A stretch of DNA of 64,000 bases from assembly GCA_002839445.1 (NCBI GenBank), contig PGYB01000005.1, positions 1-64,000 of the forward strand, read 5' to 3'. Below the pieces are notes generated by a model. It saw only the letters and a program-made list of their open reading frames with translations. It was not told the DNA's origin and ran no database searches. This DNA comes from Candidatus Riflebacteria bacterium HGW-Riflebacteria-1. GTDB lineage: Bacteria; Muiribacteriota; Ozemobacteria; Ozemobacterales; Ozemobacteraceae. Positions 25,178-36,591 of the stretch are shown in pieces. The position numbers and the translations under genes are program-made. The stretch's first letter is position 1. Each line of letters opens with the position of its first letter.

Positions 25178-26133
25178 ATGGAAATCAGGAAGCAGTCAGC
25201 GCGTGGCAGAGTCGGAGCAATAAAGCCTGCTGGTTTTACTCTGGTCAAAGTGCTGTCAAACATGCGCGAACAGAATCGTCGTGCCACAGAAGACCGCAGC
25301 AGGTTTGTGCTTGGTGCTCGTGAGATGATGGTGCTTGGCAGACTGGTCAATGCCTGGAAGGACGTCGTGGGTTTGCAGCTGGCTCATAAAACATGCCCGA
25401 CCCGCCTGATCAGGGGTTGTTTATATCTGGCGGTTGCCGACAGCCAATGGATGCAGACTCTGGTGTTTCTGAAGGCGAGAATAATTGACAAGCTGAATCA
25501 GCTGTTTCCTGATATGAAAATTACTGAGGTCATTGGCCGGCCTGGCGAGATCCCAGAAGCGGTCGAAGAGTTGCTGGCCGACGCTGACTGGCCCGACTGG
25601 AAAAAAGAGGCCGCACACGCCTTTCCTGTAGAAGATGCCGAGCTGGGAAAACTTCTTGAGCGGTGTCAGCGCAAACTCGACGCTCGCCTGCGCGGTTTGC
25701 GACAGAAAGGGTTCGACCTGTGCCGGAATTGCGAGGCGACAGTTACTGATTCACCTGATCGCATCTGCGCGGTATGCGTATTTGCCGGTCGTGAACAGAA
25801 TCGTGCCCAGGTTCGTTCTCTGATAAAGGATATGCCATGGTTGACTCTGGATGAACTTCATGAATTTGATTCCCAGCTTGATTCCGTTGAGTTGTCAGCG
25901 CTCAGGCTTGAAATGTTGGAAGACAGCCTGGGTTTTATCAGAGAGCTGGCAATGGAGCTGGCGGCGGAATTTAACGAAGAGAGTTTCCGGCAGATGAAAA
26001 AGGAGATGGTAAGGTCGGTAATGCTTTACACTGGCTGCATGCCTGATGAAGTAGATCTTGATCATCTGCATCCTGAGCAGCTGCCTGATTCTGACTGGAC
26101 TGCTTACCTGGCCATGGAAGCGGGAGAAATACA

Positions 26134-26140
<7 letters not shown>
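25178..26140 (+). CDS. DciA-like (DUF721) protein with C-terminal zinc-ribbon extension
   Basis: A 320-residue protein. Residues about 45-118 match the DUF721/DciA pattern (AWKDVVGLQLAHKTCPTRLIRGCLYLAVADSQWMQTL). DciA is the ancestral DnaB helicase loader or operator in many bacteria, and genes of this family often lie near dnaA and gyrB. A four-cysteine zinc site follows (Cys182, Cys185, Cys197, Cys200), then an acidic helical tail of 120 residues that is not part of ordinary DciA, which is usually 100-180 residues. The fusion may tether the loader to another partner. It overlaps the next gene by seven bases. Confidence 0.78.
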
Positions 26141-28448
<2,308 letters not shown>

Positions 28449-28463
28449 TAAGGGGTCAGAAGA

Positions 28464-31154
28464 ATGGATACAACGAATGATGGAAATATTCCTGTAGAGG
28501 AAAATGGCGGAATCAGCGTTCCCCCTCCCCCGCCGCCGCCCTCGGGAATCAAGTATATAAACATCGAAGACGACATGAAGGCCTCGTATATCGATTACGC
28601 GATGAGCGTTATCGTTGGACGCGCCCTGCCTAACGTGCGCGATGGCCTTAAGCCCGTGCATCGCCGCGTTCTTTACGCGATGTTCGACCAGAACATCACC
28701 AGCAAACGGCCTTACGTCAAATCGGCGAGAACCGTCGGTGAAGTTCTTGGTAAGTATCACCCGCATGGTGATTCGGCTGTTTACGACACTCTTGTTCGTA
28801 TGGCCCAGGATTTCAGCCTGCGCTACCCGCTCATTCAGGGTCACGGCAACTTTGGTTCGGTTGATGGCGATGAAGCAGCCGCAATGCGTTACACCGAAGC
28901 CCGACTGCATGCCCTCGCCGAAGAACTGCTCAAAGACCTCGAAATGGAAACAGTCGAGTGGATGCCGAACTTCGATGGTTCGCTCAATGAGCCTATTGTT
29001 CTGCCCAGCAAGTTTCCTAATCTTCTGGTTAACGGTTCTTCTGGTATCGCGGTTGGTATGGCGACTAACATGCCTTCACACAACCTCGTTGAGATTACCA
29101 ATGGCATAGTTCAGCTGATCGACAACCCCGAGACCACGATAGATGAGCTGATGACCCATATCCCAGGTCCTGACTTTCCGACCGGCGGCATTATCATGGG
29201 AACAGACGGCATCGAGTCGGCGTTTAAAACCGGCCGTGGCAGCGTAGTTGTGCGCTCAGTCGTCGAAATCGAAGACCACGGCAAGGGCCGCGATCGCATT
29301 GTCGTTAAAGAACTGCCTTATCAGGTTAACAAGGCCAGACTGGTGAAGTCGATTGCTGATCTGATCAAAGACAAGAAAATCGATGGCATTACCGATCTGC
29401 GCGATGAGTCGAGCCGCGAAGGAATGCGCGTCTGCATAGAACTGCGCAAAGGTGTCAATACAGATGTAATCCTCAATCAGCTGTACAAGCACACTCAGAT
29501 GCAGTCATCGTTTGGCGTCATCAACCTGGTTCTCGTTGATAATCGGCCTCTGGTGCTGAATCTCAAGCAGATGATGGAATACTATATCGATCATTGCCGT
29601 GAGATTATCAGGCGCCGAACAGTATTTCAGCTGCGCAAGGCTGAAGAAAAGGCCCATATCCTCGAAGGTTTGACTATCGCTCTCGACAATCTTGACGCGG
29701 TAATCAAGCTGATCAAGGAAGCCAAAGATCCTGTTGACGCAAAACAGGGCCTGATGGATACTTTCATGCTCTCGGAAAAGCAGTCGCAGGCAATTCTCGA
29801 AATGCGCCTGCAAAGGCTCACCGGTCTTGAACGTGACAAGATTACTACTGAATACCACGACACCCTGGCCCTGATCCAGAGGCTTAAAGGCATTCTCGAA
29901 TCAGACGTCAAGGTTCGCGAAATAATTAAAGAAGAGCTGATCGACATTCGCGATCGTTTCGGCGATGCCCGCCGCACGCAGATTACCAAGTCTACTGCCG
30001 AACGGCTTGATCTCGAATCGCTCATGCAGGAAGAAGACATTATCATCACCATGACCAGAAATGGTTATGTTAAGCGCATGTCGCCCGATGTTTTCCGACA
30101 GATTGCCCGTGGCGGCAAGGGCAGCAATGTAATGGGCGTTAAAGAAGACGATGTTGTTGAACACATGTTCCTGGCAACGACCCATTCGTTCCTGATGGTC
30201 TTTACATCCATAGGCAAGGTTCATTGGATAAAGGGTCATCAGATACCTGAAGGTGGCAGAACCGCAAGTGGTCGAGCCATGGTCAACCTGCTGCAGCTCG
30301 AAGAAAACGAAAACCTTACCGCAATTCTGCCGGTCAAGACTTTTGACTCGACCCGACGCCTGTTCATGGTTACCCGTCGTGGTGTCTGCAAAATGGTCAT
30401 GCTTTCAGCGTTTGCCCGCCCCAAAGCGCGCGGTATAATTGCGCTCAAACTTGATGAGGGCGACGAACTTATCAGTGTCAAGACGATCTTTGGTGGCGAA
30501 CAGGTTGTCATTGCCACGAAGAACGGCTATGCCATAAGGTTCGGTGAAAACGAAGTCCGAGTAATGGGCCGAGTTACCAGAGGCGTTAAGGCTATTACTT
30601 TCAGAGACAAGGACGACGAAATCATCGGCATGGAAGTGTTCAGCCAGCAGCGCGAAGAGGGCGAACCGCTTCCCAAAATCGATGAGAATGCATTGGCGGC
30701 CGCCAGTGTCGATGTCGAAGAAGGCGATGATAACAGCGAAGACGCTGAAATCGTCGAAGAAGTCGTCGAAGATGTTGTCGATGACGTTATCGATGAAAAT
30801 GCTCCGATACCCGAAGACAACGGGCGCTATGAAGGCAAGCTCCTGACGGTATCAGCTTTCGGATTTGGCAAACAGACAGATGTCAACAGTTACCGGGTTA
30901 CTCATCGTGGTGGCAAAGGCGTGATCAATCTCAAGATCATGGAAAAGACCGGCGAAGTTCTCGCGATCAAGCGCATGTTTGAAAGCGATGAGCTGATGCT
31001 GGTTACCACCAATGGCAAGGTCGTCAGACTTAATGTCGATTCGATCAGAAACACTGGCCGGGCTGCGTCTGGGGTTAAGCTGATCACGCTTGATAACGAT
31101 GACCGTCTGATATCGGTAGTTAGAATTCCGGCCAGCGAAGAAAAGGCCAACTAG
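28464..31154 (+). CDS. gyrA: DNA gyrase subunit A
   Basis: An 896-residue gyrase subunit that breaks and rejoins DNA. A proline-rich leader (PPPPPPP near residue 20-27) precedes the conserved start ([26 protein letters not shown]). The quinolone-determining segment reads [17 protein letters not shown], with the wild-type-like Ser, and the catalytic Tyr is in [11 protein letters not shown] GyrA-box-like RGGKG occurs in the beta-pinwheel, so supercoiling activity is expected. The pinwheel holds an unusual acidic insert of about 50 residues (about 736-788, [15 protein letters not shown]). The gene ends at a strong terminator. Confidence 0.97.
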   Translation: MDTTNDGNIPVEENGGISVPPPPPPPSGIKYINIEDDMKASYIDYAMSVIVGRALPNVRDGLKPVHRRVLYAMFDQNITSKRPYVKSARTVGEVLGKYHPHGDSAVYDTLVRMAQDFSLRYPLIQGHGNFGSVDGDEAAAMRYTEARLHALAEELLKDLEMETVEWMPNFDGSLNEPIVLPSKFPNLLVNGSSGIAVGMATNMPSHNLVEITNGIVQLIDNPETTIDELMTHIPGPDFPTGGIIMGTDGIESAFKTGRGSVVVRSVVEIEDHGKGRDRIVVKELPYQVNKARLVKSIADLIKDKKIDGITDLRDESSREGMRVCIELRKGVNTDVILNQLYKHTQMQSSFGVINLVLVDNRPLVLNLKQMMEYYIDHCREIIRRRTVFQLRKAEEKAHILEGLTIALDNLDAVIKLIKEAKDPVDAKQGLMDTFMLSEKQSQAILEMRLQRLTGLERDKITTEYHDTLALIQRLKGILESDVKVREIIKEELIDIRDRFGDARRTQITKSTAERLDLESLMQEEDIIITMTRNGYVKRMSPDVFRQIARGGKGSNVMGVKEDDVVEHMFLATTHSFLMVFTSIGKVHWIKGHQIPEGGRTASGRAMVNLLQLEENENLTAILPVKTFDSTRRLFMVTRRGVCKMVMLSAFARPKARGIIALKLDEGDELISVKTIFGGEQVVIATKNGYAIRFGENEVRVMGRVTRGVKAITFRDKDDEIIGMEVFSQQREEGEPLPKIDENALAAASVDVEEGDDNSEDAEIVEEVVEDVVDDVIDENAPIPEDNGRYEGKLLTVSAFGFGKQTDVNSYRVTHRGGKGVINLKIMEKTGEVLAIKRMFESDELMLVTTNGKVVRLNVDSIRNTGRAASGVKLITLDNDDRLISVVRIPASEEKAN

Positions 31155-31160
31155 AACACG

Positions 31161-31198
31161 TCAGGGGTTGTTCCAGTTCGGGACAACCCCTGATTTTT
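31161..31198 (+). terminator. Terminator of the gyrBA operon
   Basis: TCAGGGGTTGT (31161-31171) and ACAACCCCTGA (31183-31193) form a perfect 11-bp stem followed by TTTTT, seven bases after the gyrA stop. Confidence 0.93.
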
Positions 31199-31224
31199 AC
31201 CGCACGGGAGTCAGGATACAAGCC

Positions 31225-31602
31225 ATGAGCGAAGAAAAAGCCACTGTTAAGCGCAAAAGAGTCAGATTTTCAACTGAGATAATGTTTATTCTCTCGGTGG
31301 TGTTTTGTGTGGCTTTGTCGGTCATTTATCTTGTTCGCTACAATAATATCCGCAATCTATTACAGCGCGAAACGGAATTGCGTGAGCGTATCGAGTCGCT
31401 TGAGCGCGAGAACCGCCATTTACAGCAGAATCTTGATACTCTTTCAACTCCCGAAGGAATCGAAAGACTCGCTCGCGAACGACTGGGCCTGGTTAAACCA
31501 GAAGAACTGGTTATTTACACGGTAAATGAAAATAATCAGCCGCTTAACTATAACGCCGCGGCCAGCGACACATCGACTTTGCCAGAAAATTCTCAGCGCT
31601 AG
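31225..31602 (+). CDS. FtsB/DivIC-type septum protein
   Basis: A 125-residue single-pass membrane protein. The start is ATG 31225 with AGG upstream; it lies after the gyrA terminator, so it must have its own promoter or rely on read-through. A basic cytoplasmic start is followed by one membrane helix (about 16-34: IMFILSVVFCVALSVIYLV), then a coiled coil (LLQRETELRERIESLERENRHLQQNL) and the characteristic STPEGIERLARERLGLVKPEEL. FtsB and DivIC join FtsL and FtsQ/DivIB in the division complex. The two subtypes cannot be separated by eye. Confidence 0.85.
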   Translation: MSEEKATVKRKRVRFSTEIMFILSVVFCVALSVIYLVRYNNIRNLLQRETELRERIESLERENRHLQQNLDTLSTPEGIERLARERLGLVKPEELVIYTVNENNQPLNYNAAASDTSTLPENSQR

Positions 31603-31717
31603 CCGGTTTTAATAGTGGCGCTGCTGTTTTCGGCCATTTCAGCTCCGGAATAATCACCGCCTGAGCTTCATTCTCAGGTAGTTTGTTACGTTTGCGCTGT
31701 TTACTGCCAAAAAATCG

Positions 31718-31746
31718 TTGATTTTAGTTTGTACCTGTGTTACAAT
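31718..31746 (+). promoter_or_regulatory. Promoter of the tRNA cluster
   Basis: TTGATT (31718-31723) and TACAAT (31741-31746) with exactly 17 bp between them end 12 bases before the first tRNA. This is the expected position for a stable-RNA promoter. Confidence 0.75.
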
Positions 31747-31758
31747 CAAGACCGCACT

Positions 31759-31841
31759 GGAGGAATGGCCGAGTGGTCGAAGGCGGCGGTCTTGAAAACC
31801 GTTGACCGAAAGGTCCGTGGGTTCGAATCCTACTTCCTCCG
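31759..31841 (+). tRNA. tRNA-Ser (anticodon TGA)
   Basis: An 83-nt cloverleaf with acceptor GGAGGAA/TTCCTCC, anticodon loop CTTGAAA giving TGA, a long class II variable arm (GACC-GAAA-GGTC) and T loop TTCGAAT. CCA is not encoded. Confidence 0.97.
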
Positions 31842-31851
31842 TATGCATATT

Positions 31852-31940
31852 GGAGAGATGGGTGAGTGGCTTAAACCAACAGTTTGCTAAACTGTCGTAC
31901 TGGGTAACTGGTACCGGGGGTTCAAATCCCCCTCTCTCCG
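31852..31940 (+). tRNA. tRNA-Ser (anticodon GCT)
   Basis: An 89-nt class II tRNA with acceptor GGAGAGA/TCTCTCC, anticodon GCT in TTTGCTAA, a long variable arm and T loop TTCAAAT. It starts 10 bases after the previous tRNA. Confidence 0.97.
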
Positions 31941-31952
31941 AGGTGAAAATTT

Positions 31953-32027
31953 GCGCCCGTAGCTCAGTTTGGATAGAGCACCAGATTGCGGATCTGGTGG
32001 CCAGAGGTTCGAGTCCTCTCGGGCGCG
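31953..32027 (+). tRNA. tRNA-Arg (anticodon GCG)
   Basis: A 75-nt tRNA with acceptor GCGCCCG/CGGGCGC, anticodon stem CCAGA/TCTGG and loop TTGCGGA giving GCG (reads CGC), and T loop TTCGAGT. A run of 11 T follows directly and may give partial termination. Confidence 0.93.
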
Positions 32028-32101
32028 TTTTTTTTTGGCGCAGAAGCATTTTATTTTACCACCAGGTATGAGTAAAATGTTTTTGCTGTCCAGAAAATGT
32101 T

Positions 32102-32188
32102 GGAAAGGTGGTCGAGTTGGTTTAAGGCGCACGCTTGGAAAGCGTGTGTAGGTAACCCCTACCGCGGGTTCGAATCCCGCCCTTTCCG
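32102..32188 (+). tRNA. tRNA-Ser (anticodon GGA)
   Basis: An 87-nt class II tRNA with acceptor GGAAAGG/CCTTTCC, anticodon GGA in CTTGGAAAG, a long variable arm and T loop TTCGAAT. It ends two bases before the SRP RNA. With the other two, it makes three serine isoacceptors in 430 bp. Confidence 0.97.
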
Positions 32189-32190
32189 GT

Positions 32191-32459
32191 GTCGTGCTAG
32201 ATGGAGGGCTCGGGGTCCTTTATCAACCGCAAATCCCCGTAAGGCGGATCGAATCCCTGCCAGAGGGCGCGGTTGGTGGTAACGGCCAGTTCTAAAAGCA
32301 TTGAAGGATGGGTTCCACACGGCGAAAGTCCGTGAACTCCGCCAGGACCGGAAGGTAGCAACGGTAAACGACCGCTTTCGGGTGATGTGGCAGCGCCTGT
32401 CCGGAGCCTATAGTTCAGGATGCGTGCCATTGATTGTTGTTCGAGGGCAGGTGCACGAC
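32191..32459 (+). ncRNA. ffs: Signal recognition particle RNA, long bacterial form
   Basis: A 269-nt RNA whose ends GTCGTGC (32191-32197) and GCACGAC (32453-32459) pair. The Ffh-binding core is clear (CAGGACCGGAAGGTAGCA near 32342-32360), and GTGCTAGATGGAGGG near the 5' end is typical of the large SRP RNA that retains an Alu domain. It is probably co-transcribed with the tRNA cluster and ends in a terminator. Confidence 0.93.
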
Positions 32460-32466
32460 TTAAAAA

Positions 32467-32492
32467 ACACCCGTTTTGCGGGTCTTTTTTTT
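32467..32492 (+). terminator. Terminator after SRP RNA
   Basis: ACCCG (32469-32473) and CGGGT (32479-32483) with a TTTTG loop, then C and eight T. Confidence 0.9.
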
Positions 32493-32827
32493 GCCCGAAA
32501 GATGCTCGCACCAAAGCCGCAAAGACACAAAGCAAACCCTTATCGCAGGCTGCACTCTGCTGAGTCAGGCCGTCATTCTCAGGGAGTGGTTAAACCTTCA
32601 TCAATAAACAGTGAGATGTTTTGAGCTTGTATTTCTTTGTCGTTGCGAAGAGCGAAGCGACGAAGCAATCTCATGGAAAATAAGACTGGATCAGAGCTGG
32701 TGTGTGCCTTCGCCCAGCGCAATGACGGATTTTGACCGAGAATCGTATAGTGAGGGTGGTCTTGAATTCACCGGGTAATGCTGCTAAGCTGTTGCTTAAC
32801 AGAACGCATTACGCCTGGAGAATAAAC
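32493..32827. other. Intergenic interval between SRP RNA and dnaX
   Basis: It holds one copy of the dispersed palindromic repeat (32637-32728) and the dnaX ribosome site. The stretch 32493-32636 shows no gene. Confidence 0.45.
32637..32728. repeat. Dispersed palindromic repeat, full-length copy
   Basis: It begins TTGTCGTTGCGAAGAGCGAA and ends near CGCAATGACGG, giving terminal inverted repeats of about 11 bp. The core GCGAAGCGACGAAGCAATCTC is the same motif as in the copies near 48.9, 51.47 and 51.88 kb. Confidence 0.7.
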
Positions 32828-34573
32828 ATGTCAGTTCCCAACCGCCAGAATCTCTATCGCAAGTATCGTCCACAACGCTTCAGTGAGCTGTCGGGGCAAG
32901 AACACATTTCACGAACAATCCAGGCTGCAGTGGCCAGCGACCGCATTTCGCACGCCTACATGTTTTCTGGGCCCCGCGGTACCGGCAAAACTTCAGCCGC
33001 CAGGCTTCTGGCCAAGATACTGAACTGCCAGAATCTTGAGAAGGATGCCAGTGGTCTTCCTGATTGCTGCCGTGTTTGCGATAACTGCCGGCGCATTGAA
33101 GAAATGAATTTTATGGATATTATCGAAATCGACGCTGCCAGCAACAACGGTGTCGAAGATATCAGGCAGATGCGTGAGAAGGTAAAGTATCGCCCGGCCG
33201 AAGGCAGATACAAGATTTATATTATCGACGAAGTTCACATGCTGTCGGGTTCGGCATTTAATGCATTTCTCAAGACCCTTGAAGAACCGCCGCCAAACGT
33301 GATTTTTGTGCTGGCGACCACCGACCCGCAAAAAGTTCCGGCAACCATTATATCGCGCTGCCAGTGCTTTGACTTTCATTCGGTATCGCGGCGCACCATT
33401 CAGGCTCGGCTCGAAGAAATCGTCAAGCTCGAAAGCGCCGATGGCATTTTCCCGGTGTTTGAAACTGAGGCGCTGGCAATGATAGCCGAGTGCGCTCAGG
33501 GCGGCTTCAGAGACGGCCTTAGTCTTCTCGACCAGATTGCTTCTTCGATTTCAGAGCAGCCGGTCAAACTTGACCACGTTCTCAAGCTCACCCGCCGGCT
33601 TAGTTACACTACTCTCAAGGAAATTACCGGTGCTGTTTTCGCGCATGACCTTGGCACGCTGGTTAAACTGCTTCATGAACTCTATTCGCTTGGCTACGAA
33701 CCGCTTACCATTGGTCGCGATCTTCTTGAATACTTGCGCCGCTGCATGATTCTCAAAATCGACGGCGAAGCGAATCAACTGCTGGATCTGCCGGCGGAGC
33801 AGGCGACAGAGATCAAGGCCCAGGTAGCGGATCTGCAGGTAAGATATCTTATCGGGTCTGTTTCAAGGGTTGAACGCGCATTGTTGAATATCAGAAGCTC
33901 ATTTCAGGCGCGTGTGCTGCTTGAATCTGAACTGATCAGACTGGGACTTGGTGATGAGATCTTTGCCAGCGAAGCCGTGGAAAAGCGCATCGAACAGCTT
34001 GAGCAAAAAGTTGCCGCGCTGCGCAAAATAGCCGCCCGCCCGGTTGCTGCCGCACCTGCCCGCGAGCCGGCTGTTCCTGCGCCGCCGTTGCCGGCACGAC
34101 CAGCATTGTCTTCTGTTCCTTCGCGCAATTTTGCTCCGCCGCCGCCTCCTCACATGCCTGATAACGTTGTGCCAATGACCGTTCGCCAGACAGACCCGGT
34201 GGCCGATTTCAGAAGCGCGGTCGCCCGCCGTTCAAACGTGTGTCAGGCTTTGCTGGTTAACGCCAGAGTAAAGAAGCCCGAAGGTGGCACGCTGACCATA
34301 GTCATAGAACAGGCATTTGCGGCCGGCAAACTCAAAGAAGCCAAGAATATGAGTTTACTGCTTGAGGCGGCAAAAGACGTTTTTGGTGCGGTAGAAACGG
34401 TTAAAATCCATGTTCCCGGCGCCACATCCGACAATGTACCGCCGCCACAGGCCGATCACCGTGAACAGATAGCCAGGCTTGACGAGCAGGCACGGCAAAA
34501 GTTGTTGCAGAAACCCTCTATTGCCGATGCAATCGACATCTTCGGTGGTGAAATAGTCGATCTCGAAGAGTAG
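32828..34573 (+). CDS. dnaX: DNA polymerase III subunit gamma/tau
   Basis: A 581-residue clamp-loader ATPase. The start is ATG 32828 (MSVPNRQNLYRKYRP), with GGAG upstream; a longer frame from 32732 overlaps a repeat. Walker A is GPRGTGKTSAARLLA, a four-Cys zinc site lies in CQN...CCRVCDNC, Walker B is IYIIDEVHML, and the arginine-finger region follows LATTDPQKVP. A Pro/Ala-rich linker (about 415-460) leads to the C-terminal tau-like domain. It is present as a single frame and I saw no convincing slippery site for a shorter gamma form. The usual downstream ybaB and recR are missing here. Confidence 0.97.
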   Translation: MSVPNRQNLYRKYRPQRFSELSGQEHISRTIQAAVASDRISHAYMFSGPRGTGKTSAARLLAKILNCQNLEKDASGLPDCCRVCDNCRRIEEMNFMDIIEIDAASNNGVEDIRQMREKVKYRPAEGRYKIYIIDEVHMLSGSAFNAFLKTLEEPPPNVIFVLATTDPQKVPATIISRCQCFDFHSVSRRTIQARLEEIVKLESADGIFPVFETEALAMIAECAQGGFRDGLSLLDQIASSISEQPVKLDHVLKLTRRLSYTTLKEITGAVFAHDLGTLVKLLHELYSLGYEPLTIGRDLLEYLRRCMILKIDGEANQLLDLPAEQATEIKAQVADLQVRYLIGSVSRVERALLNIRSSFQARVLLESELIRLGLGDEIFASEAVEKRIEQLEQKVAALRKIAARPVAAAPAREPAVPAPPLPARPALSSVPSRNFAPPPPPHMPDNVVPMTVRQTDPVADFRSAVARRSNVCQALLVNARVKKPEGGTLTIVIEQAFAAGKLKEAKNMSLLLEAAKDVFGAVETVKIHVPGATSDNVPPPQADHREQIARLDEQARQKLLQKPSIADAIDIFGGEIVDLEE

Positions 34574-34601
34574 TTATCACAAAACTGATACAAGCGTCTC
34601 T

Positions 34602-34629
34602 AAAAAAAGTGGGCAACCACTTTTTTTTT
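34602..34629 (+). terminator. Terminator of dnaX
   Basis: AAAAAAAGTGG, a GCAA tetraloop and CCAC followed by nine T form a stem of 11 bp ending in a long T-run, 29 bases after the dnaX stop. Confidence 0.92.
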
Positions 34630-34720
34630 ACTTAAACATTCATTAGCACCTCTGGTAAATCGTTTAATCATCAAGCTTTGCGTTGTGGTGCACCAGGCGA
34701 TAGATTGTACCCCGGTTTTA

Positions 34721-34781
34721 CGTGGAAATTGTGGAAAACCATGGGGAAAAGCATTGGAAGCGAATTTACTGTTGTGGAAAA
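34721..34781. other. Cluster of DnaA-box-like sequences
   Basis: TGTGGAAAA occurs at 34730-34738 and 34773-34781 (reverse of TTTTCCACA, which fits the relaxed DnaA box TTWTNCACA), with CGTGGAAAT adjoining at 34721-34729. The same TGTGGAAAA is found in oriC at 23113-23121. Confidence 0.5.
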
Positions 34782-34833
34782 ATAAAAAAGCTACCCTCTT
34801 GACAAAGACTGTTTATAAGCTTTTCAAGAGGGT
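34782..34833 (-). terminator. Minus-strand terminator-like hairpin, possible end of an antisense RNA
   Basis: The arms ACCCTCTTGA (34793-34802) and TCAAGAGGGT (34824-34833) pair perfectly and are extended by AAAG/CTTT. Read on the minus strand the stem is followed by AGCTTTTTTATTTTT, the form of a rho-independent terminator. No minus-strand gene lies upstream for 3 kb, so it may end a small RNA begun in 34850-35000. Confidence 0.5.
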
Positions 34834-34918
34834 CTGAAATTTTCTGGAGCAAAAGGCTTGCAAAACAGAAAATGGTTTATGTCAAGACTGTGTACAAAAA
34901 TGATTGGGTTTTTTTGTG

Positions 34919-34954
34919 GTTTACATAATCCCGTGTACACACTGTTATGTAAAC
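34919..34954. repeat. Concentric palindrome with GTGTACAC core
   Basis: The outer arms GTTTACATAA (34919-34928) and TTATGTAAAC (34945-34954) are perfect. The 8-bp palindrome GTGTACAC (34933-34940) sits exactly at their centre, separated from the arms by four unpaired bases on each side. Further TGTGTACA copies are at 34889-34896 and 34989-34996. Confidence 0.75.
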
Positions 34955-35156
34955 GCAGTCGAGAATAGCCCGATCGCTCGTCAGCAGCTGTGTACATAGG
35001 ATTGCGAAAACTTTTACGTCTTTGCGCGGTATTGTTATCGGAAAGATTTGAGAATTAGTTAATGCCCTCAGGTGATATTTCTGTTCCCACGCAGTATCGA
35101 ATTTTTCAAAATTTGGTTACAATCAATTTATAAGGTTCTATTGAGCCAGACAGATT

Positions 35157-36470
35157 ATGCAAATCGGGTATGCAACCCGTAAAGCAGGGGGTGCCGCCGT
35201 GCAAAAGAGATTTTTGGGCCTGTTAGTTCTTTTTATGGTCATTGGATTTGTTTTTTCTTCAGCAGAGGTTTCTGCTGACACTGAGTTTGACTTTTATTAC
35301 CAGTGCATCGAAAAAGTCGTTCAGATAAATAACCCAGAGCCGAAGGGCTGGTGGGAAAAAACCAAGGCATTGGTAAAATCAGGTGTTAACACCGTAAAGC
35401 GCACCTGGGAAAGCACCGTGACACGCAACTATGCACTGGGCGAAGGCTCTAAACGCTGGTATTCAGATGAAGACCACGACATTGCCTATGATGTTAAACG
35501 TGTAAAGGTCAAAAACGAAAAGCATCTGCTTGAGCTCATGGGCGTTGCTGACGAGAGCAAAATGACCGACGGTCAGAAAGCTCTGCTGGCGGTTTATCGC
35601 CACTCAACTTCGCAGAACATCAAAGACCGCATGAAATACAGTTTCCGCAATAAGATCAATGTGATCCTTTCCGATACTACCGGTTTTGATAATCCCGCGG
35701 ATTACCCCCATGTTACCAGGGATTTCTGGCCTTATTCAAGCGGTGCAACCATTCAGATGTCGAGCGGTCGTTACAACTGGCCGGGCTCTGAAGACACAGC
35801 GCGCTCAACCTTTGTGCATGAATTCGCACATTCGTTTGACCGCACAATCAAAGAATTCATCAAACCTTACGGCAAAGATGGCTCGCATTTTGCCAACGAG
35901 CTGACCAGGCCGAGAACAGCGTTTGTCGAAGGCTGGGCCCAGTTCAACGAAATGCTCGATTCAAGCGATAAGGTGCGTCAAATAAACAATACCATCACGT
36001 GGGTCAAGATTGAAGACAAGAATAAAGCCGGCACCTACACCAATGTTGAGCCAGACACCCTTACTGGCAAAGAACTTCTTTCTGTAGAGGGAATAAATGC
36101 CGTTATCCTGCACCGCATCGCCACCGAAGTGCCTGATGGCAAAGACAAAGTTTTTTCAGCATTCACTTCGACAAGCTGGAAGCTGTTTCGCAGTCTCAAA
36201 ACAATTACGTCGCAGCTGTGCAAGAAAAATCCTGACAATATCGCGGCAATCGCACGAATTATCGATGAACAGACTCTTGGTAAGCTCTCTGACAATGAAT
36301 TCAAGGAGTATATCGGTAGTTCAGACGCTGCCAAAGAGTTCCTCAAGAATCGTGGAAATGCTACAGAAGAGGCCGTTGAAGCCGGTTCTGGTGAGGTTAA
36401 AGCCACCCTTAAATACCCTTGGCAAATCGATGTTAAGACGGATGGCAGCAGCCCATTCGGCGTAAAATAA
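35157..36470 (+). CDS. Secreted zincin-like metalloprotease
   Basis: A 437-residue exported protein. The drawn ATG has no ribosome site; a GTG at 35199 (residue 15), preceded by GGGGG, starts right before the signal peptide (residues 17-40, cleavage after SA) and is the better start. A helical region follows (45-170). The zinc site HEFAH (221-225) and a downstream Glu258 in FVEGWAQF are placed as in gluzincin-type proteases, and the preceding STFVHEFAHSFDR is typical. Targets are unknown. The C-terminal 170 residues carry no known motif. The protease call rests on the HExxH plus Glu pattern. Confidence 0.72.
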   Translation: MQIGYATRKAGGAAVQKRFLGLLVLFMVIGFVFSSAEVSADTEFDFYYQCIEKVVQINNPEPKGWWEKTKALVKSGVNTVKRTWESTVTRNYALGEGSKRWYSDEDHDIAYDVKRVKVKNEKHLLELMGVADESKMTDGQKALLAVYRHSTSQNIKDRMKYSFRNKINVILSDTTGFDNPADYPHVTRDFWPYSSGATIQMSSGRYNWPGSEDTARSTFVHEFAHSFDRTIKEFIKPYGKDGSHFANELTRPRTAFVEGWAQFNEMLDSSDKVRQINNTITWVKIEDKNKAGTYTNVEPDTLTGKELLSVEGINAVILHRIATEVPDGKDKVFSAFTSTSWKLFRSLKTITSQLCKKNPDNIAAIARIIDEQTLGKLSDNEFKEYIGSSDAAKEFLKNRGNATEEAVEAGSGEVKATLKYPWQIDVKTDGSSPFGVK

Positions 36471-36591
36471 CCTGAATTTTGATCAACAGCGGGGGGACCG
36501 GCCAACGGTTCCCCCGCTTGCTGTTTAGCACTTTTTATCTGTTTATGATAAGCTGGTTAGTATAAGGTAAATTGATGCAGGCTTTCCACTG

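Larger units (their letters stand above)
34574..35156. other. Non-coding island of 583 bp with palindromes and DnaA-like boxes
   Basis: After the dnaX terminator no gene is visible. The stretch is AT-rich and holds, in order, three TGTGGAAA-type boxes, a long hairpin with a T-run on the minus strand, three GTGTACA sites, and a concentric palindrome; each is listed separately. The last 100 bases before the next gene contain TACAAT near 35116 as a possible -10. Confidence 0.5.

Noticed and set aside
31654..32132. Minus-strand frames with motifs such as GGFEPPVPVTQ and EVGFEPTDLSVNGFQDRRLRPLGHS
   Set aside because: Such translations are the well-known false proteins produced by reading tRNA genes in reverse; the region contains four clear tRNA genes.
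32197..32535. Frames across the SRP RNA
   Set aside because: The conserved SRP RNA core, paired ends and terminator explain the sequence.
33537..34434. Programmed frameshift in dnaX giving a gamma form
   Set aside because: I looked for A-rich slippery heptamers in frame around the linker; the A-run near 34003 is not in the right phase, so there is no support.
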